Shown: positions 1 to 5,486 of the stretch, in pieces
Layout of the letters: the number at the start of each line of letters is the position of its first letter
Numbering within the stretch: the first letter of the stretch is position 1
Assembly: GCA_014523685.1 (NCBI GenBank)
Contig: JAATVT010000118.1
Coordinates: 1 to 7,777 of the forward strand
Reading direction: 5' to 3'
Length of the DNA: 7,777 nucleotides
Source: Nitrososphaerales archaeon TH5893
Lineage (GTDB): Archaea; Thermoproteota; Nitrososphaeria; Nitrososphaerales; Nitrososphaeraceae
Program-made: the position numbers and the translations under genes
The notes under the pieces: generated by a model
What the model saw: the letters and a program-made list of their open reading frames with translations, nothing else
Told to the model about the DNA's origin: nothing
Database searches by the model: none

Positions 1-107
1 CTGTATGTGGTGCAAACCTCTCGTCACCTGTATTTGATACAGCAAAGTACATTGAACAAGTTCACTATAGGATAGGAACCAAACTGTATATCGAAAATGC
101 AGACTAG
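1..107 (+). CDS. C-terminal tail of a protein that begins left of the window
   Basis: The frame that starts at base 3 is open from the window edge to a TAG at 105-107 and gives 34 residues, beginning VCGANLSSPVFDTAKY and ending IENAD. The composition is protein-like and the other two forward frames close sooner (stops near 35 and 73). The pattern SPVFDT followed by an amphipathic helix with Y and L resembles the end of SPINDLY/O-GlcNAc-transferase-like (GT41) proteins, where a 'S-x-LFDT...F...LE..Y' stretch is common. That is a weak resemblance from memory, not an assignment. The next reading frame starts at 97, inside this one, which would fit translational coupling. Confidence 0.4.
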   Translation, partial: VCGANLSSPVFDTAKYIEQVHYRIGTKLYIENAD

Positions 108-382
108 GGACTCAACAAACAGGGACCGATCTGAAGAAGGAAAAAGAGATTTAGAATTAGAAAATATAGTAGGTAATCTGCTCATAGTTGGAATACCAAG
201 TAGATAGACTTCGAACTCGATTAAGCGACATAGTTAACAGTTATCGACCTCAAATGATGAAAAACAATAATACATCTACACACATATTCAAACACAACAA
301 CAAATGGTATAAAATAGCACTTAGAATAGATGAAACTGATGTGACTCCTAAAGATATCTCCGAGAAAAAATCAGATTACTAG
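97..382 (+). pseudogene. Small coiled-coil protein gene interrupted by a +1 frameshift
   Basis: An ATG at 97 opens a 36-codon frame (MQTRDSTNRDRSEEGKRD...) that ends at a TAG at 205-207. A second frame, shifted by one base, is open from just after a TAG at 185-187 to a TAG at 380-382. If one base is skipped between 188 and 204, the two parts join into a 94-residue protein. The join keeps one heptad register: L21, I24, L28, L31, V35, L38, L42 and I45 of the joined product, spaced 3-4-3-4 throughout. So I read this as one gene with a one-base insertion or sequencing error. A TTG at 188 could start the second part alone, but it follows a stop codon and has no Shine-Dalgarno. The C-terminal part (KWYKIALRIDETD) looks like a small folded region. 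Function unknown. Confidence 0.42.
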
Positions 383-473
383 AAGATGCAAATAATATCA
401 GATGCAGTTATTTGTTGTATAGATGTACCATTGATAGTTGGTCGTAGCTATTAATTTGCTCCCTACTAATGCT

Positions 474-479
474 AAAAAA
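474..479 (-). terminator. Oligo-T tract after the secreted-protein gene
   Basis: Six A on the plus strand read as T6 on the minus strand, about 25 bases past the stop of the secreted-protein gene. Archaeal RNA polymerase commonly terminates at such U-tracts without a hairpin. No stem is evident. Confidence 0.35.
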
Positions 480-504
480 TAAGAAATAGACTACTGAATA
501 TGGT

Positions 505-1266
505 TTATCCAAAAGGTGGTACTCCAGCCAATCCTCCATTTTCTCCTGCCTCATCTGCCTCGTCTGTATCAGGTGCTGCTTCATCGGTTGAAGTAGTTCC
601 TTCCCCCGTTGTTGGTTCACCTGTTGTTGGTTCACCTGTTGTTGGTTCACCTGTTGTTGGTTCACCTGTTGTTGGTTCACCTGTTGTTGTAGGAGCACCC
701 GTCGTCACTCCTGTGACATTTATACTGTGCCATTCAGACAATGGAGTGGGATTATTACCATCATAACATGATATCTTTGCAGTTAGTTCATTTGCGCCTT
801 CTGTAATTAACTGATAGTCCTCTGAGTATACAAAGGTCCATTGGGAAAAGTCATTATCTCCTCCACTAGGACCTGCAGCAGTAGCATTTTGAAGTGGAGT
901 TATATCATTTACATCTGCATAAACCTGACAGTTACTTTCCTCATTGTCTGAAGATGTTCCTTCTATTATTAGTTCGCCAACAGGAACCTCTTGACCATCT
1001 TCTAGTGAAGTAATCGAGATCGTAGGTGGTGGGATATTGGAGGCGTTAGCTTGAGATGAAGTGGTATCGGTAGTTGGAAATTGCTGATTATCATCTTCAT
1101 CCTCCTCTGTGGGAAATGAAGGTATTGAAGGGATTTGGGCAACTACCGCGATAGCATTAACTGACACAATTGATAGGAATATCGCTACGGTCAAACTAGC
1201 TATTATTGACAAATGAAGTTTCCGAGTATAAAATACTGAGTGTTCCAGTCTTAAGTTAAATAGCAT
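505..1266 (-). CDS. Secreted Ig-like domain protein with Thr-rich GEPTT repeat tail
   Basis: This 253-residue protein begins with a basic n-region (R15, K16) and a hydrophobic core at about residues 19-43. A signal-peptidase site is likely after AVVA (residue 43), so it is probably exported; uncleaved, the segment would be an N-terminal anchor. An acidic, Ser/Thr-rich linker (about 44-80) leads to a beta-rich domain (about 82-186) of the Ig-like type, with 'ITSLEDGQEVPVGELIIEG' typical of the first strands. Its two cysteines, C113 and C167, could form a disulphide. Five exact GEPTT repeats (196-220) plus a GEGTT copy follow, then an acidic tail ending GGLAGVPPFG with no C-terminal membrane segment. 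N-x-S/T sequons at N74, N127 and N183 suit cell-surface glycosylation. Similar proteins are, as I recall, common in Nitrososphaera-type archaea; the ligand is unknown. The ATG at 1266 is the only sensible start. Confidence 0.85.
   Translation of the reverse strand: MLFNLRLEHSVFYTRKLHLSIIASLTVAIFLSIVSVNAIAVVAQIPSIPSFPTEEDEDDNQQFPTTDTTSSQANASNIPPPTISITSLEDGQEVPVGELIIEGTSSDNEESNCQVYADVNDITPLQNATAAGPSGGDNDFSQWTFVYSEDYQLITEGANELTAKISCYDGNNPTPLSEWHSINVTGVTTGAPTTTGEPTTGEPTTGEPTTGEPTTGEPTTGEGTTSTDEAAPDTDEADEAGENGGLAGVPPFG
608..682. repeat. 15-bp tandem repeat, five exact copies
   Basis: The unit gttgttggttcacct is repeated five times without a mismatch at 608-622, 623-637, 638-652, 653-667 and 668-682. 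A partial copy follows at 683-690. On the minus strand it encodes GEPTT in the tail of the secreted protein. The unit is a multiple of three, so copy-number change by slippage would keep the frame. The other repetitive reading frames here (VVGSP on plus, VNQQQ on minus) are by-products of the array. Confidence 0.95.
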
Positions 1267-1289
1267 TTGAAAAACATTTGTTCTAGAAC

Positions 1290-1298
1290 GATATTAAT
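1290..1298 (-). promoter_or_regulatory. Candidate TATA box of the secreted-protein gene
   Basis: On the minus strand the sequence reads ATTAATATC, centred about 28 bases before the ATG at 1266. A transcript would begin at or just before the start codon, giving a leaderless or nearly leaderless mRNA. A second AT-rich candidate (taattatattg, about 1309-1319) would give a leader of about 20 bases. No Shine-Dalgarno is visible, which favours the leaderless reading. Confidence 0.3.
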
Positions 1299-1610
1299 TG
1301 CGTTTGTCAATATAATTACAGCATATGTTAAGAAGTTATGGTCTACTTTGTATATGCTCTTCTCTTGCTTGTCCTGCATGACGACAATATTGGATAATAA
1401 ATGAATTACACCCAACAATATTATTGGTGCCCGTATATACGAAAAACACTATACAATCCAATCCTTAACTGTCTTAATGCGAATATTATTGAAAATACTA
1501 ACAAATCTGAATCTAATGAATACTCAGACTCAACTACCTGAGATTTCTATTACTAGGAATATTTCTTGAATTACTATGAGAATAGACAGAGGAAAGGCAA
1601 CGAAAAATTC

Positions 1611-1618
1611 CTTTTATG
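1611..1618 (+). promoter_or_regulatory. Candidate TATA box of the finger-DUF6659 gene
   Basis: The sequence cttttatg lies 23-30 bases before the ATG at 1641, where a TATA box of a leaderless archaeal gene is expected. No Shine-Dalgarno precedes the ATG. A second ATG at 1647 is possible but less well placed. Confidence 0.35.
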
Positions 1619-1640
1619 ATAGTTATGTTATATTATTTAT

Positions 1641-2150
1641 ATGGATATGAGTACTAGCTGTGTAGTTTGTGGAACAAAATCCCAAGATTACACTATAGAA
1701 TGTTACTGCTGTGGTAATTTTTATTGTTCTGATAAATGTAAAGTTCAAGATCATCAAAAAAAGCTTTTCCAACATCATGGCTGGACGGAGTATAGAAAAA
1801 TCTACGAAGAGATCATGAATATAGATCCAAATATTCGCTTTGTTACCATATTTGATATTAATGGCAAAATAAAGTATTCTGATCATCGGGAAGGTGTTGA
1901 AAATTTGCTCAATCCGGAAGAAAGCAAAAAATCACTAAAATTGGCTTTAAATGGATGGAAAGTACGTGGTGAATTGGCTCCTAAGATTGGAAAAGGAATG
2001 TACGTTCTGGCAGAATACGAAAATATTAAACGCATAACTATACCATTAGGTAATGGCCATCTTATTTATATAACAACCAATATTGAAGCTGATCATTCAA
2101 GGATAATTGAAGGAATCAAAGATATAGCCAACCAAAAACAAAATTATTGA
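1641..2150 (+). CDS. HIT/MYND-like zinc finger fused to a DUF6659-like domain
   Basis: The N-terminal 46 residues form a cysteine cluster: C7-x2-C10, C21-x2-C24, C29-x3-C33, then H38 and H45/H46. The spacing and the 'FYCSDKC' core resemble HIT- or MYND-type cross-brace fingers, which bind two zinc ions and usually mediate protein contacts. The last ligand position would be His instead of Cys. From about residue 64 the protein has a compact alpha/beta domain (FVTIFDINGKIKYSDHREG..., IKRITIPLGNGHLIYITT..., EADHSRIIEGI). I recognise this as the small thaumarchaeal domain called DUF6659, whose strand order recalls roadblock/LC7-like folds. A sensory or adaptor role in the cytoplasm is plausible but not shown. 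It has no membrane segment and is transcribed divergently from the secreted protein. It is surrounded by spacers, so it is probably monocistronic. Confidence 0.8.
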   Translation: MDMSTSCVVCGTKSQDYTIECYCCGNFYCSDKCKVQDHQKKLFQHHGWTEYRKIYEEIMNIDPNIRFVTIFDINGKIKYSDHREGVENLLNPEESKKSLKLALNGWKVRGELAPKIGKGMYVLAEYENIKRITIPLGNGHLIYITTNIEADHSRIIEGIKDIANQKQNY

Positions 2151-2466
2151 TAATAGGTCAGTTATCTAATGGAGTTATTATAATTACTATTCAATTGTAT
2201 TTTTTCCTCATATAGTGATATAGGAAATATTGGGATATACTATTTACTATAATCGTATAAATATTTGAAATAAGAGGAGGGATAGTGTGTATAAACATTT
2301 GTTTAGCAGTTAACCTGAAGCTTCTAGAACTATAATAGAGGTACAAGCCATAACTGACTATAGCTGGATGTGTTCTAGTTCTCTTCACAGCAATTAAAAG
2401 CTAGGACATGCCTAGTTATTGAAATTATCAAGTTGACCGAGCCTTGTTCTCAATAAAATTTGATTA
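2151..2466. other. Convergent intergenic region with an orphan TATA-like box
   Basis: This 316-bp spacer lies between two convergent genes. It contains a good TATA-like motif, tataaata, at 2256-2263 on plus, and the purine run gaggagg at 2274-2280. A transcript from this box would start near 2282. The only frame there is GTG at 2285 with 16 codons, so any product would more likely be a small RNA or an antisense transcript into the DUF2334 gene. A short inverted repeat, ctagg-acatg-cctag, is at 2401-2415. A minus-strand frame (2191-2388) is open but not protein-like. Confidence 0.45.
2200..2205 (+). terminator. Oligo-T tract after the finger-DUF6659 gene
   Basis: A T6 run about 50 bases past the stop codon at 2148-2150 is a reasonable archaeal terminator. 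No hairpin is seen. Confidence 0.35.
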
Positions 2467-2476
2467 TCAGATAATC
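2455..2476 (-). terminator. Palindrome and T-rich stretch at the DUF2334 gene end
   Basis: GATTATC and GATAATC, 7-base arms around a single base (2462-2476), overlap the stop codon. On the minus strand they are followed by a short T-rich stretch (AAATTTTATTG). A 6-bp stem with a 3-base loop could form. It is weak as a hairpin and may be chance in AT-rich DNA. Confidence 0.22.
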
Positions 2477-3195
2477 GAATAAGGTGCGTCCTGCAATTCC
2501 GATACAAGTTCCTTATATAGCGGAATTGTATAGTCTTGTTCTTTTAATTCACGTATCATATTTATTTGTTCATTGAATACCTTGTGCGGGTCACGTGGAT
2601 GCGGAGCTAGTCTAATCATCTTCCGTCCTCGCGCATCGTCTAACAGATTGAAACGATGTTCCTCTGTGCTGATCCTCACAACATTCTGATCTGGATGTCC
2701 GGTCAAGTCCCAACTTAACACCTTTGGAACTTTTATTTTCCTAAATGGCTTGTGAGAAAGCAGGAAGAATTCCTCCTGCATTTCTGCCAAACTAAATCGT
2801 AACTTCTCCAATACCTCAATAGAGCCACTGCTTAGTTTCCATTGCGGTGGAATAAAAACACTAGTCCTTAATCCTATCTGTTCAAATATCTCTAAGCCTG
2901 CTCTTATTTCCTCTTCTGTAGTTCCCTTCGACTTCGTATGAAAATCGTCCATATGACCTTTTCTGTCTTCATGATAAAGACCATGTAACACTATCTCACA
3001 TCGTTTGTATGATTTGAGTTTATCTACGAATTCTGGGAACCTGGAAAGGTCTTCTGTGTGATGAAAAAATGGAACAGTGGCAACATTAAAATTTATTCCT
3101 AAATTCTCAAATGCATCAGTAAATTCGAATATCCTTTTTGAGAAGGCAGGAGCGGCATCATGTAATGTCACAACCGCCAAGTGCTGACTAGTCAT
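2467..3195 (-). CDS. DUF2334 polysaccharide deacetylase-like (NodB fold) protein
   Basis: The 242-residue protein has the DUF2334 signature. The HDAAPAF motif (H12, D13) after the first strand matches the metal/catalytic Asp region of NodB-type carbohydrate deacetylases. HGLYH (H71 and H75) supplies the usual two metal-binding histidines. FIPPQWKLS (114-122) is the 'F-x-PP-x-W' loop, and RLAPHPRD (195-202) carries the late conserved His. The domain spans nearly the whole chain, at the usual length of the family. There is no signal peptide or membrane segment, so it should act in the cytoplasm. Family members are thought to hydrolyse N-acetyl groups or related amide bonds on sugars or lipids, but the substrate is unknown. 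The nearby GNA1 and glycosyltransferase genes hint at an amino-sugar substrate. The ATG at 3195 is preceded by a Shine-Dalgarno-like AAGAGGAAG, supporting this start. Confidence 0.88.
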   Translation of the reverse strand: MTSQHLAVVTLHDAAPAFSKRIFEFTDAFENLGINFNVATVPFFHHTEDLSRFPEFVDKLKSYKRCEIVLHGLYHEDRKGHMDDFHTKSKGTTEEEIRAGLEIFEQIGLRTSVFIPPQWKLSSGSIEVLEKLRFSLAEMQEEFFLLSHKPFRKIKVPKVLSWDLTGHPDQNVVRISTEEHRFNLLDDARGRKMIRLAPHPRDPHKVFNEQINMIRELKEQDYTIPLYKELVSELQDAPYSII

Positions 3196-3203
3196 TTCTT
3201 ATT

Positions 3204-3212
3204 CTTCCTCTT
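3204..3212 (-). promoter_or_regulatory. Ribosome binding site of the DUF2334 gene
   Basis: The minus strand reads AAGAGGAAG. The GAGG core ends 11 bases before the ATG at 3195. It matches part of the archaeal anti-Shine-Dalgarno complement (GGAGGTGA). Confidence 0.4.
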
Positions 3213-3260
3213 GTAAAAGTTCACAAAAAGTTTTTTTGATAATGTACCTCATAATAATGC

Positions 3261-3270
3261 CTATATACCT
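3261..3270 (-). promoter_or_regulatory. Candidate TATA box of the DUF2334 gene
   Basis: The minus strand reads AGGTATATAG. Transcription would start near 3238-3240 and give a leader of about 43 bases, long enough to include the Shine-Dalgarno-like site at 3204-3212. The rest of the 276-bp spacer (3196-3471) holds a pyrimidine-rich stretch (about 3297-3404) and a 32-codon frame from 3293 that does not look coding. Confidence 0.4.
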
Positions 3271-3413
3271 TAGAAATAAATCCTTTACTTGAAATGCCTT
3301 TCCCTTATCTTCATATTTTCTTCCGCACGACAAACCTGACTCACACAATCACTGACACTTTTCCCAGCCAGGATCCTTTTCGCTCTTGTTAAACAACCCC
3401 CCTTTCGATGATT

Positions 3414-3424
3414 GTTTCATATAC
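3414..3424 (+). promoter_or_regulatory. Candidate TATA box of the GNA1-like gene
   Basis: The sequence tttcatatacg would place a transcription start near 3444, about 28 bases before the ATG at 3472. The match is only moderate. Confidence 0.3.
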
Positions 3425-3471
3425 GGGAGCTGATGATCTTGATGTGGCAATGAACCGACGCCTTGAAACTG

Positions 3472-3963
3472 ATGATAGATATGTCTGAGCCCTCCATAAA
3501 GTACGCAATCCGTGAAATAGAAGAAAGTGATATTGAAAATGGTGGATTATTAGAGGTGCTGGAGAATTTAGCTCCAGTTGGAGGTCTAACTAGACCAGCC
3601 GCTGCCGCGATATTGAAGGATATAAAATCAAATCCACTTCACAGGATATATGTTGCCGTAGTTCAAGAGGACACAGAGCAAGGTTTGGTAATAGGAACAA
3701 CAACGCTTCTTGTCGAACCAAAATTCATCTTCGGTGGAGGACGAGTAGGGCATATCGAAGATGTGGCTGTGAGGGCTGGATATCAGACGAGAGGCATTGG
3801 GTTCAAGCTAGTAAAGTACGCTACCGAACAAGCAGTGCTAATGGGATGTGTAAGAACAGTACTAGATTGTTCAGATAAGAATATCCCTTTCTATGAAAAA
3901 ATTGGCTATTCGTATCATGGTAACACTATGAAAATTCAGCATAATCAATATATAGTACCATAG
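3472..3963 (+). CDS. gna1: Glucosamine-6-phosphate N-acetyltransferase, GNA1 type (GNAT family)
   Basis: This 163-residue GNAT protein follows the eukaryotic GNA1 pattern almost motif for motif. It has an opening IRE-x-x-x-SD, an EPKF strand (82-85), and GHIEDVAV (93-100). The acetyl-CoA pyrophosphate loop is Q105-T-R-G-I-G110, and a C-terminal LDCSDKN...FYEKIGY (131-146) carries the conserved Tyr (Y141). GNA1 transfers acetyl from acetyl-CoA to glucosamine-6-phosphate, giving GlcNAc-6-phosphate on the way to UDP-GlcNAc. The length equals that of yeast GNA1, with no targeting signal, so it is cytoplasmic. The start is uncertain: a TTG at 3463, ATG at 3472 and ATG at 3481 are all in frame after a TGA at 3451-3453, and none has a clear Shine-Dalgarno. 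I chose the first ATG. Neighbouring glycan genes agree with the role. A GNAT acting on another amino sugar cannot be excluded. Confidence 0.85.
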   Translation: MIDMSEPSIKYAIREIEESDIENGGLLEVLENLAPVGGLTRPAAAAILKDIKSNPLHRIYVAVVQEDTEQGLVIGTTTLLVEPKFIFGGGRVGHIEDVAVRAGYQTRGIGFKLVKYATEQAVLMGCVRTVLDCSDKNIPFYEKIGYSYHGNTMKIQHNQYIVP

Positions 3964-4080
3964 AGGCATCGCATGGAATTCAAACTCCAGTTCTCTGGTC
4001 TTTTAATTGAGCCTTGACTTCGTAATACATGGAATCCTAAATTATTAATTTGACTATGCCGTTGATGCACAGGCATTGAA

Positions 4081-4085
4081 TTTTT
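4081..4085 (+). terminator. T-rich tract after the GNA1-like gene
   Basis: TTTTTATTCTT begins at 4081, about 118 bases after the GNA1 stop and before the glycosyltransferase promoter. It is a possible terminator that would separate the two genes. The distance is long and there is no hairpin. Confidence 0.2.
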
Positions 4086-4117
4086 ATTCTTATCAATAGT
4101 GTAAGGTCACACGTAAT

Positions 4118-4125
4118 GTTTATAG
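4118..4125 (+). promoter_or_regulatory. Candidate TATA box of the glycosyltransferase gene
   Basis: The sequence gtttatag is close to the archaeal TTTATA consensus. Transcription would begin around 4146, leaving a leader of about 25 bases that contains the Shine-Dalgarno at 4158-4163. Confidence 0.45.
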
Positions 4126-4157
4126 ATATTATCACCGAATGAAATAGCTACATCGGG

Positions 4158-4163
4158 CGAGGA
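4158..4163 (+). promoter_or_regulatory. Shine-Dalgarno that decides a TTG start
   Basis: The sequence cgagga (GAGG at 4159-4162) lies 10 bases before the TTG at 4173. A TAA stop at 4170-4172 directly precedes that TTG, so nothing upstream can be used. The next candidate, GTG at 4212, has no such site. Confidence 0.5.
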
Positions 4164-4172
4164 TATCTATAA

Positions 4173-5060
4173 TTGGGATTATTTAATGACTACACGGACA
4201 TAGAACATAAGGTGAAAACAGAACCACGCAATCATGAGTTATCTCTTAGCGTAGTTATTCCCTTTCACTACGGATATGATCTACTTGCAAAGACTGTTAC
4301 AAGTCTAATTCAACAAACTTATCCAAAAGATCGAATTGAGGTCATTATTGCAGCCGATGCCAATCATGCCGATGCAAAATTCATCACGGAACAGTACGAA
4401 ACAGAAATAGACATAAAACTGGTAACTCTTTATAGCAATGGCTGGGGGGCCGCTAGCTCTAGAAATGCTGGGATACATGTAGCTAGAAATGATGTTATTG
4501 TCTCTCTTGACTCGGACATGATATGTCCTCCAAGCTTTCTAGAGTCGCACATGATTTGGTTTCATAAATCAGCTAAAATTGCTACGATAGGACCTAAGAA
4601 ATTTGTGGAAGCTAGCAAAATACAACCTGCAGACATTGTTCGCAACTTCACCTTGATATCGTCACTCCCAGAGATCCATAGTGTTTCAAATAATTTAATA
4701 GATTCTCGTAAAGACAAGAGAATCCCCGAACTGAAACAACTAAAGAGTCACCCTTTCCCAAGCAATTGTTTTCATGGAGGAAATGTAGCTTATTGGCGTG
4801 ATGACGCAGTCGATGTTGGGCTCTGGGATGAAACTTTCAATGGTAACTATGGTTACGAGGACATAGAATTTGGACAGCGTCTCTTCGAAAAAGATATTAA
4901 GCTAATAGTCGCAGGCGATGCAACAACATATCATCAGGAGAATCATTTCGTTTCACCTGCTAAACGACAGAAGGGTATGTCTATAAATAGAACAAAACTT
5001 TATGAACGTTATCCTGCACTTGGAAGATTCCGAAGAAATATTCTGGGGTTAGTCCCATGA
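4173..5060 (+). CDS. Family 2 glycosyltransferase (GT-A fold), cytoplasmic
   Basis: The 295-residue protein has the GT2 order of motifs. LSVVIPFHYGYDLLAKTV (24-42) is the nucleotide-binding start, ADANHAD (61-67) follows, and W91-GAASSRNAGIHVA (91-104) precedes the metal-binding DSD (113-115) in IVSLDSDM. The C-terminal half has FHGGNVAYWR (200-209) and W218-DETF...GYEDIEFGQRL (218-237). H254 sits where the third metal ligand lies in chondroitin-polymerase-like and polypeptide GalNAc-transferase-like enzymes. That GYED block is typical of transferases using UDP-hexose or UDP-HexNAc donors. Donor and acceptor cannot be read from the sequence. There is no membrane segment, so it would act on the inner face of the membrane or in the cytoplasm. 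It follows GNA1 on the same strand with a 209-base gap and its own promoter. The TTG start is supported by the upstream GAGG. Confidence 0.88.
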   Translation: MGLFNDYTDIEHKVKTEPRNHELSLSVVIPFHYGYDLLAKTVTSLIQQTYPKDRIEVIIAADANHADAKFITEQYETEIDIKLVTLYSNGWGAASSRNAGIHVARNDVIVSLDSDMICPPSFLESHMIWFHKSAKIATIGPKKFVEASKIQPADIVRNFTLISSLPEIHSVSNNLIDSRKDKRIPELKQLKSHPFPSNCFHGGNVAYWRDDAVDVGLWDETFNGNYGYEDIEFGQRLFEKDIKLIVAGDATTYHQENHFVSPAKRQKGMSINRTKLYERYPALGRFRRNILGLVP

Positions 5061-5486
5061 CTTTGTGAATGAATCTTTCCAGTTAGTCTAATAACAGGGA
5101 AGAACTCTTATCGGTAAATTGTTCAGTTTTCATAGAATTAATGTAATTAATTATGATTACGATATTATTATTTTCAATAGAGATTGAATGAAGATTATTA
5201 ACATATGATATTTGTAACCCTGTGCATATTTTTTCTATCTTTTTATCTAATAATGGATCTTTATTTTTGATTCCTTTAACGGACTGCAATGTTAAAAGTA
5301 ATTGATAGCACTTTAGTATATTAATATAATAACTACACGAAATAATAGGGTCAGTAAATTCATGAACATGTAAATAGTGATGCCGGTAGTTGTATTTGCT
5401 GGTTGTGTTTATCCGTTTTTAGATCTGTGTAGGTCCTGACATAAGTTACATACCAGAACGACATTAAAAATAAAATGGAAATTAAA
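5061..5486. other. Convergent intergenic region, 426 bp
   Basis: This spacer separates the glycosyltransferase (plus) from the SelD-like gene (minus). A minus-strand frame at 5083-5289 (TTG start, 68 codons, rich in Ile and Asn) is open and has an AT-rich TATA-like stretch at about 5314-5326. It has no Shine-Dalgarno, no ATG and no recognisable motif, so I do not call it. No tRNA-like or strongly structured RNA is visible. Confidence 0.5.
5465..5475 (-). terminator. T-rich terminator after the SelD-like gene
   Basis: The minus strand reads TTTTATTTTTA starting 12 bases past the stop codon at 5487-5489. This is the best oligo-T terminator candidate in the window. Confidence 0.45.

Larger units (their letters stand above)
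1267..1640. other. Divergent intergenic region, 374 bp
   Basis: This spacer separates the divergently transcribed secreted-protein and finger-DUF6659 genes and should carry both promoters. Reading frames inside it are very short (17 codons or fewer near 1516). An imperfect palindrome, ccaacaatattattgg, sits at 1412-1427 near the middle. It could be a regulator site, but nothing else supports that. I see no RNA gene. Confidence 0.6.

Noticed and set aside
408..698. Minus-strand frame rich in QQQVN repeats
   Set aside because: It is the secreted-protein gene and its 15-bp array read in another frame; the repeat unit is a multiple of three, so it stays open artificially.
500..766. Plus-strand frame with SPVVG repeats
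   Set aside because: Antisense reading of the same array. It has no promoter or ribosome site, and the minus-strand gene has a signal peptide and a recognisable domain.
1412..1427. Imperfect palindrome ccaacaatattattgg as an operator
   Set aside because: Mismatched centre, AT-rich context, more than 100 bases from either gene start and no second copy near it.
1623..1886. Minus-strand 87-codon frame
   Set aside because: It is antisense to the zinc-finger region of the finger-DUF6659 gene, whose Cys pattern is clearly real.
2191..2388. Minus-strand 65-codon frame with GTG start
   Set aside because: Tyr- and Ser-rich AT-type composition, no Shine-Dalgarno, no motif; likely chance.
2401..2415. 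Inverted repeat ctagg-acatg-cctag
   Set aside because: Only a 5-bp stem, no T tract directly after it and no link to a gene end.
3431..3487. TGATGA and CTGA motifs resembling a C/D box guide RNA
   Set aside because: The first box lacks the leading purine, the would-be D' and C' boxes overlap, and the stretch runs into the GNA1 coding start. Probably chance.
5083..5289. Minus-strand 68-codon frame in the convergent spacer
   Set aside because: TTG start without ribosome site and Ile/Asn-rich low-complexity end. Not disproved, but not supportable.
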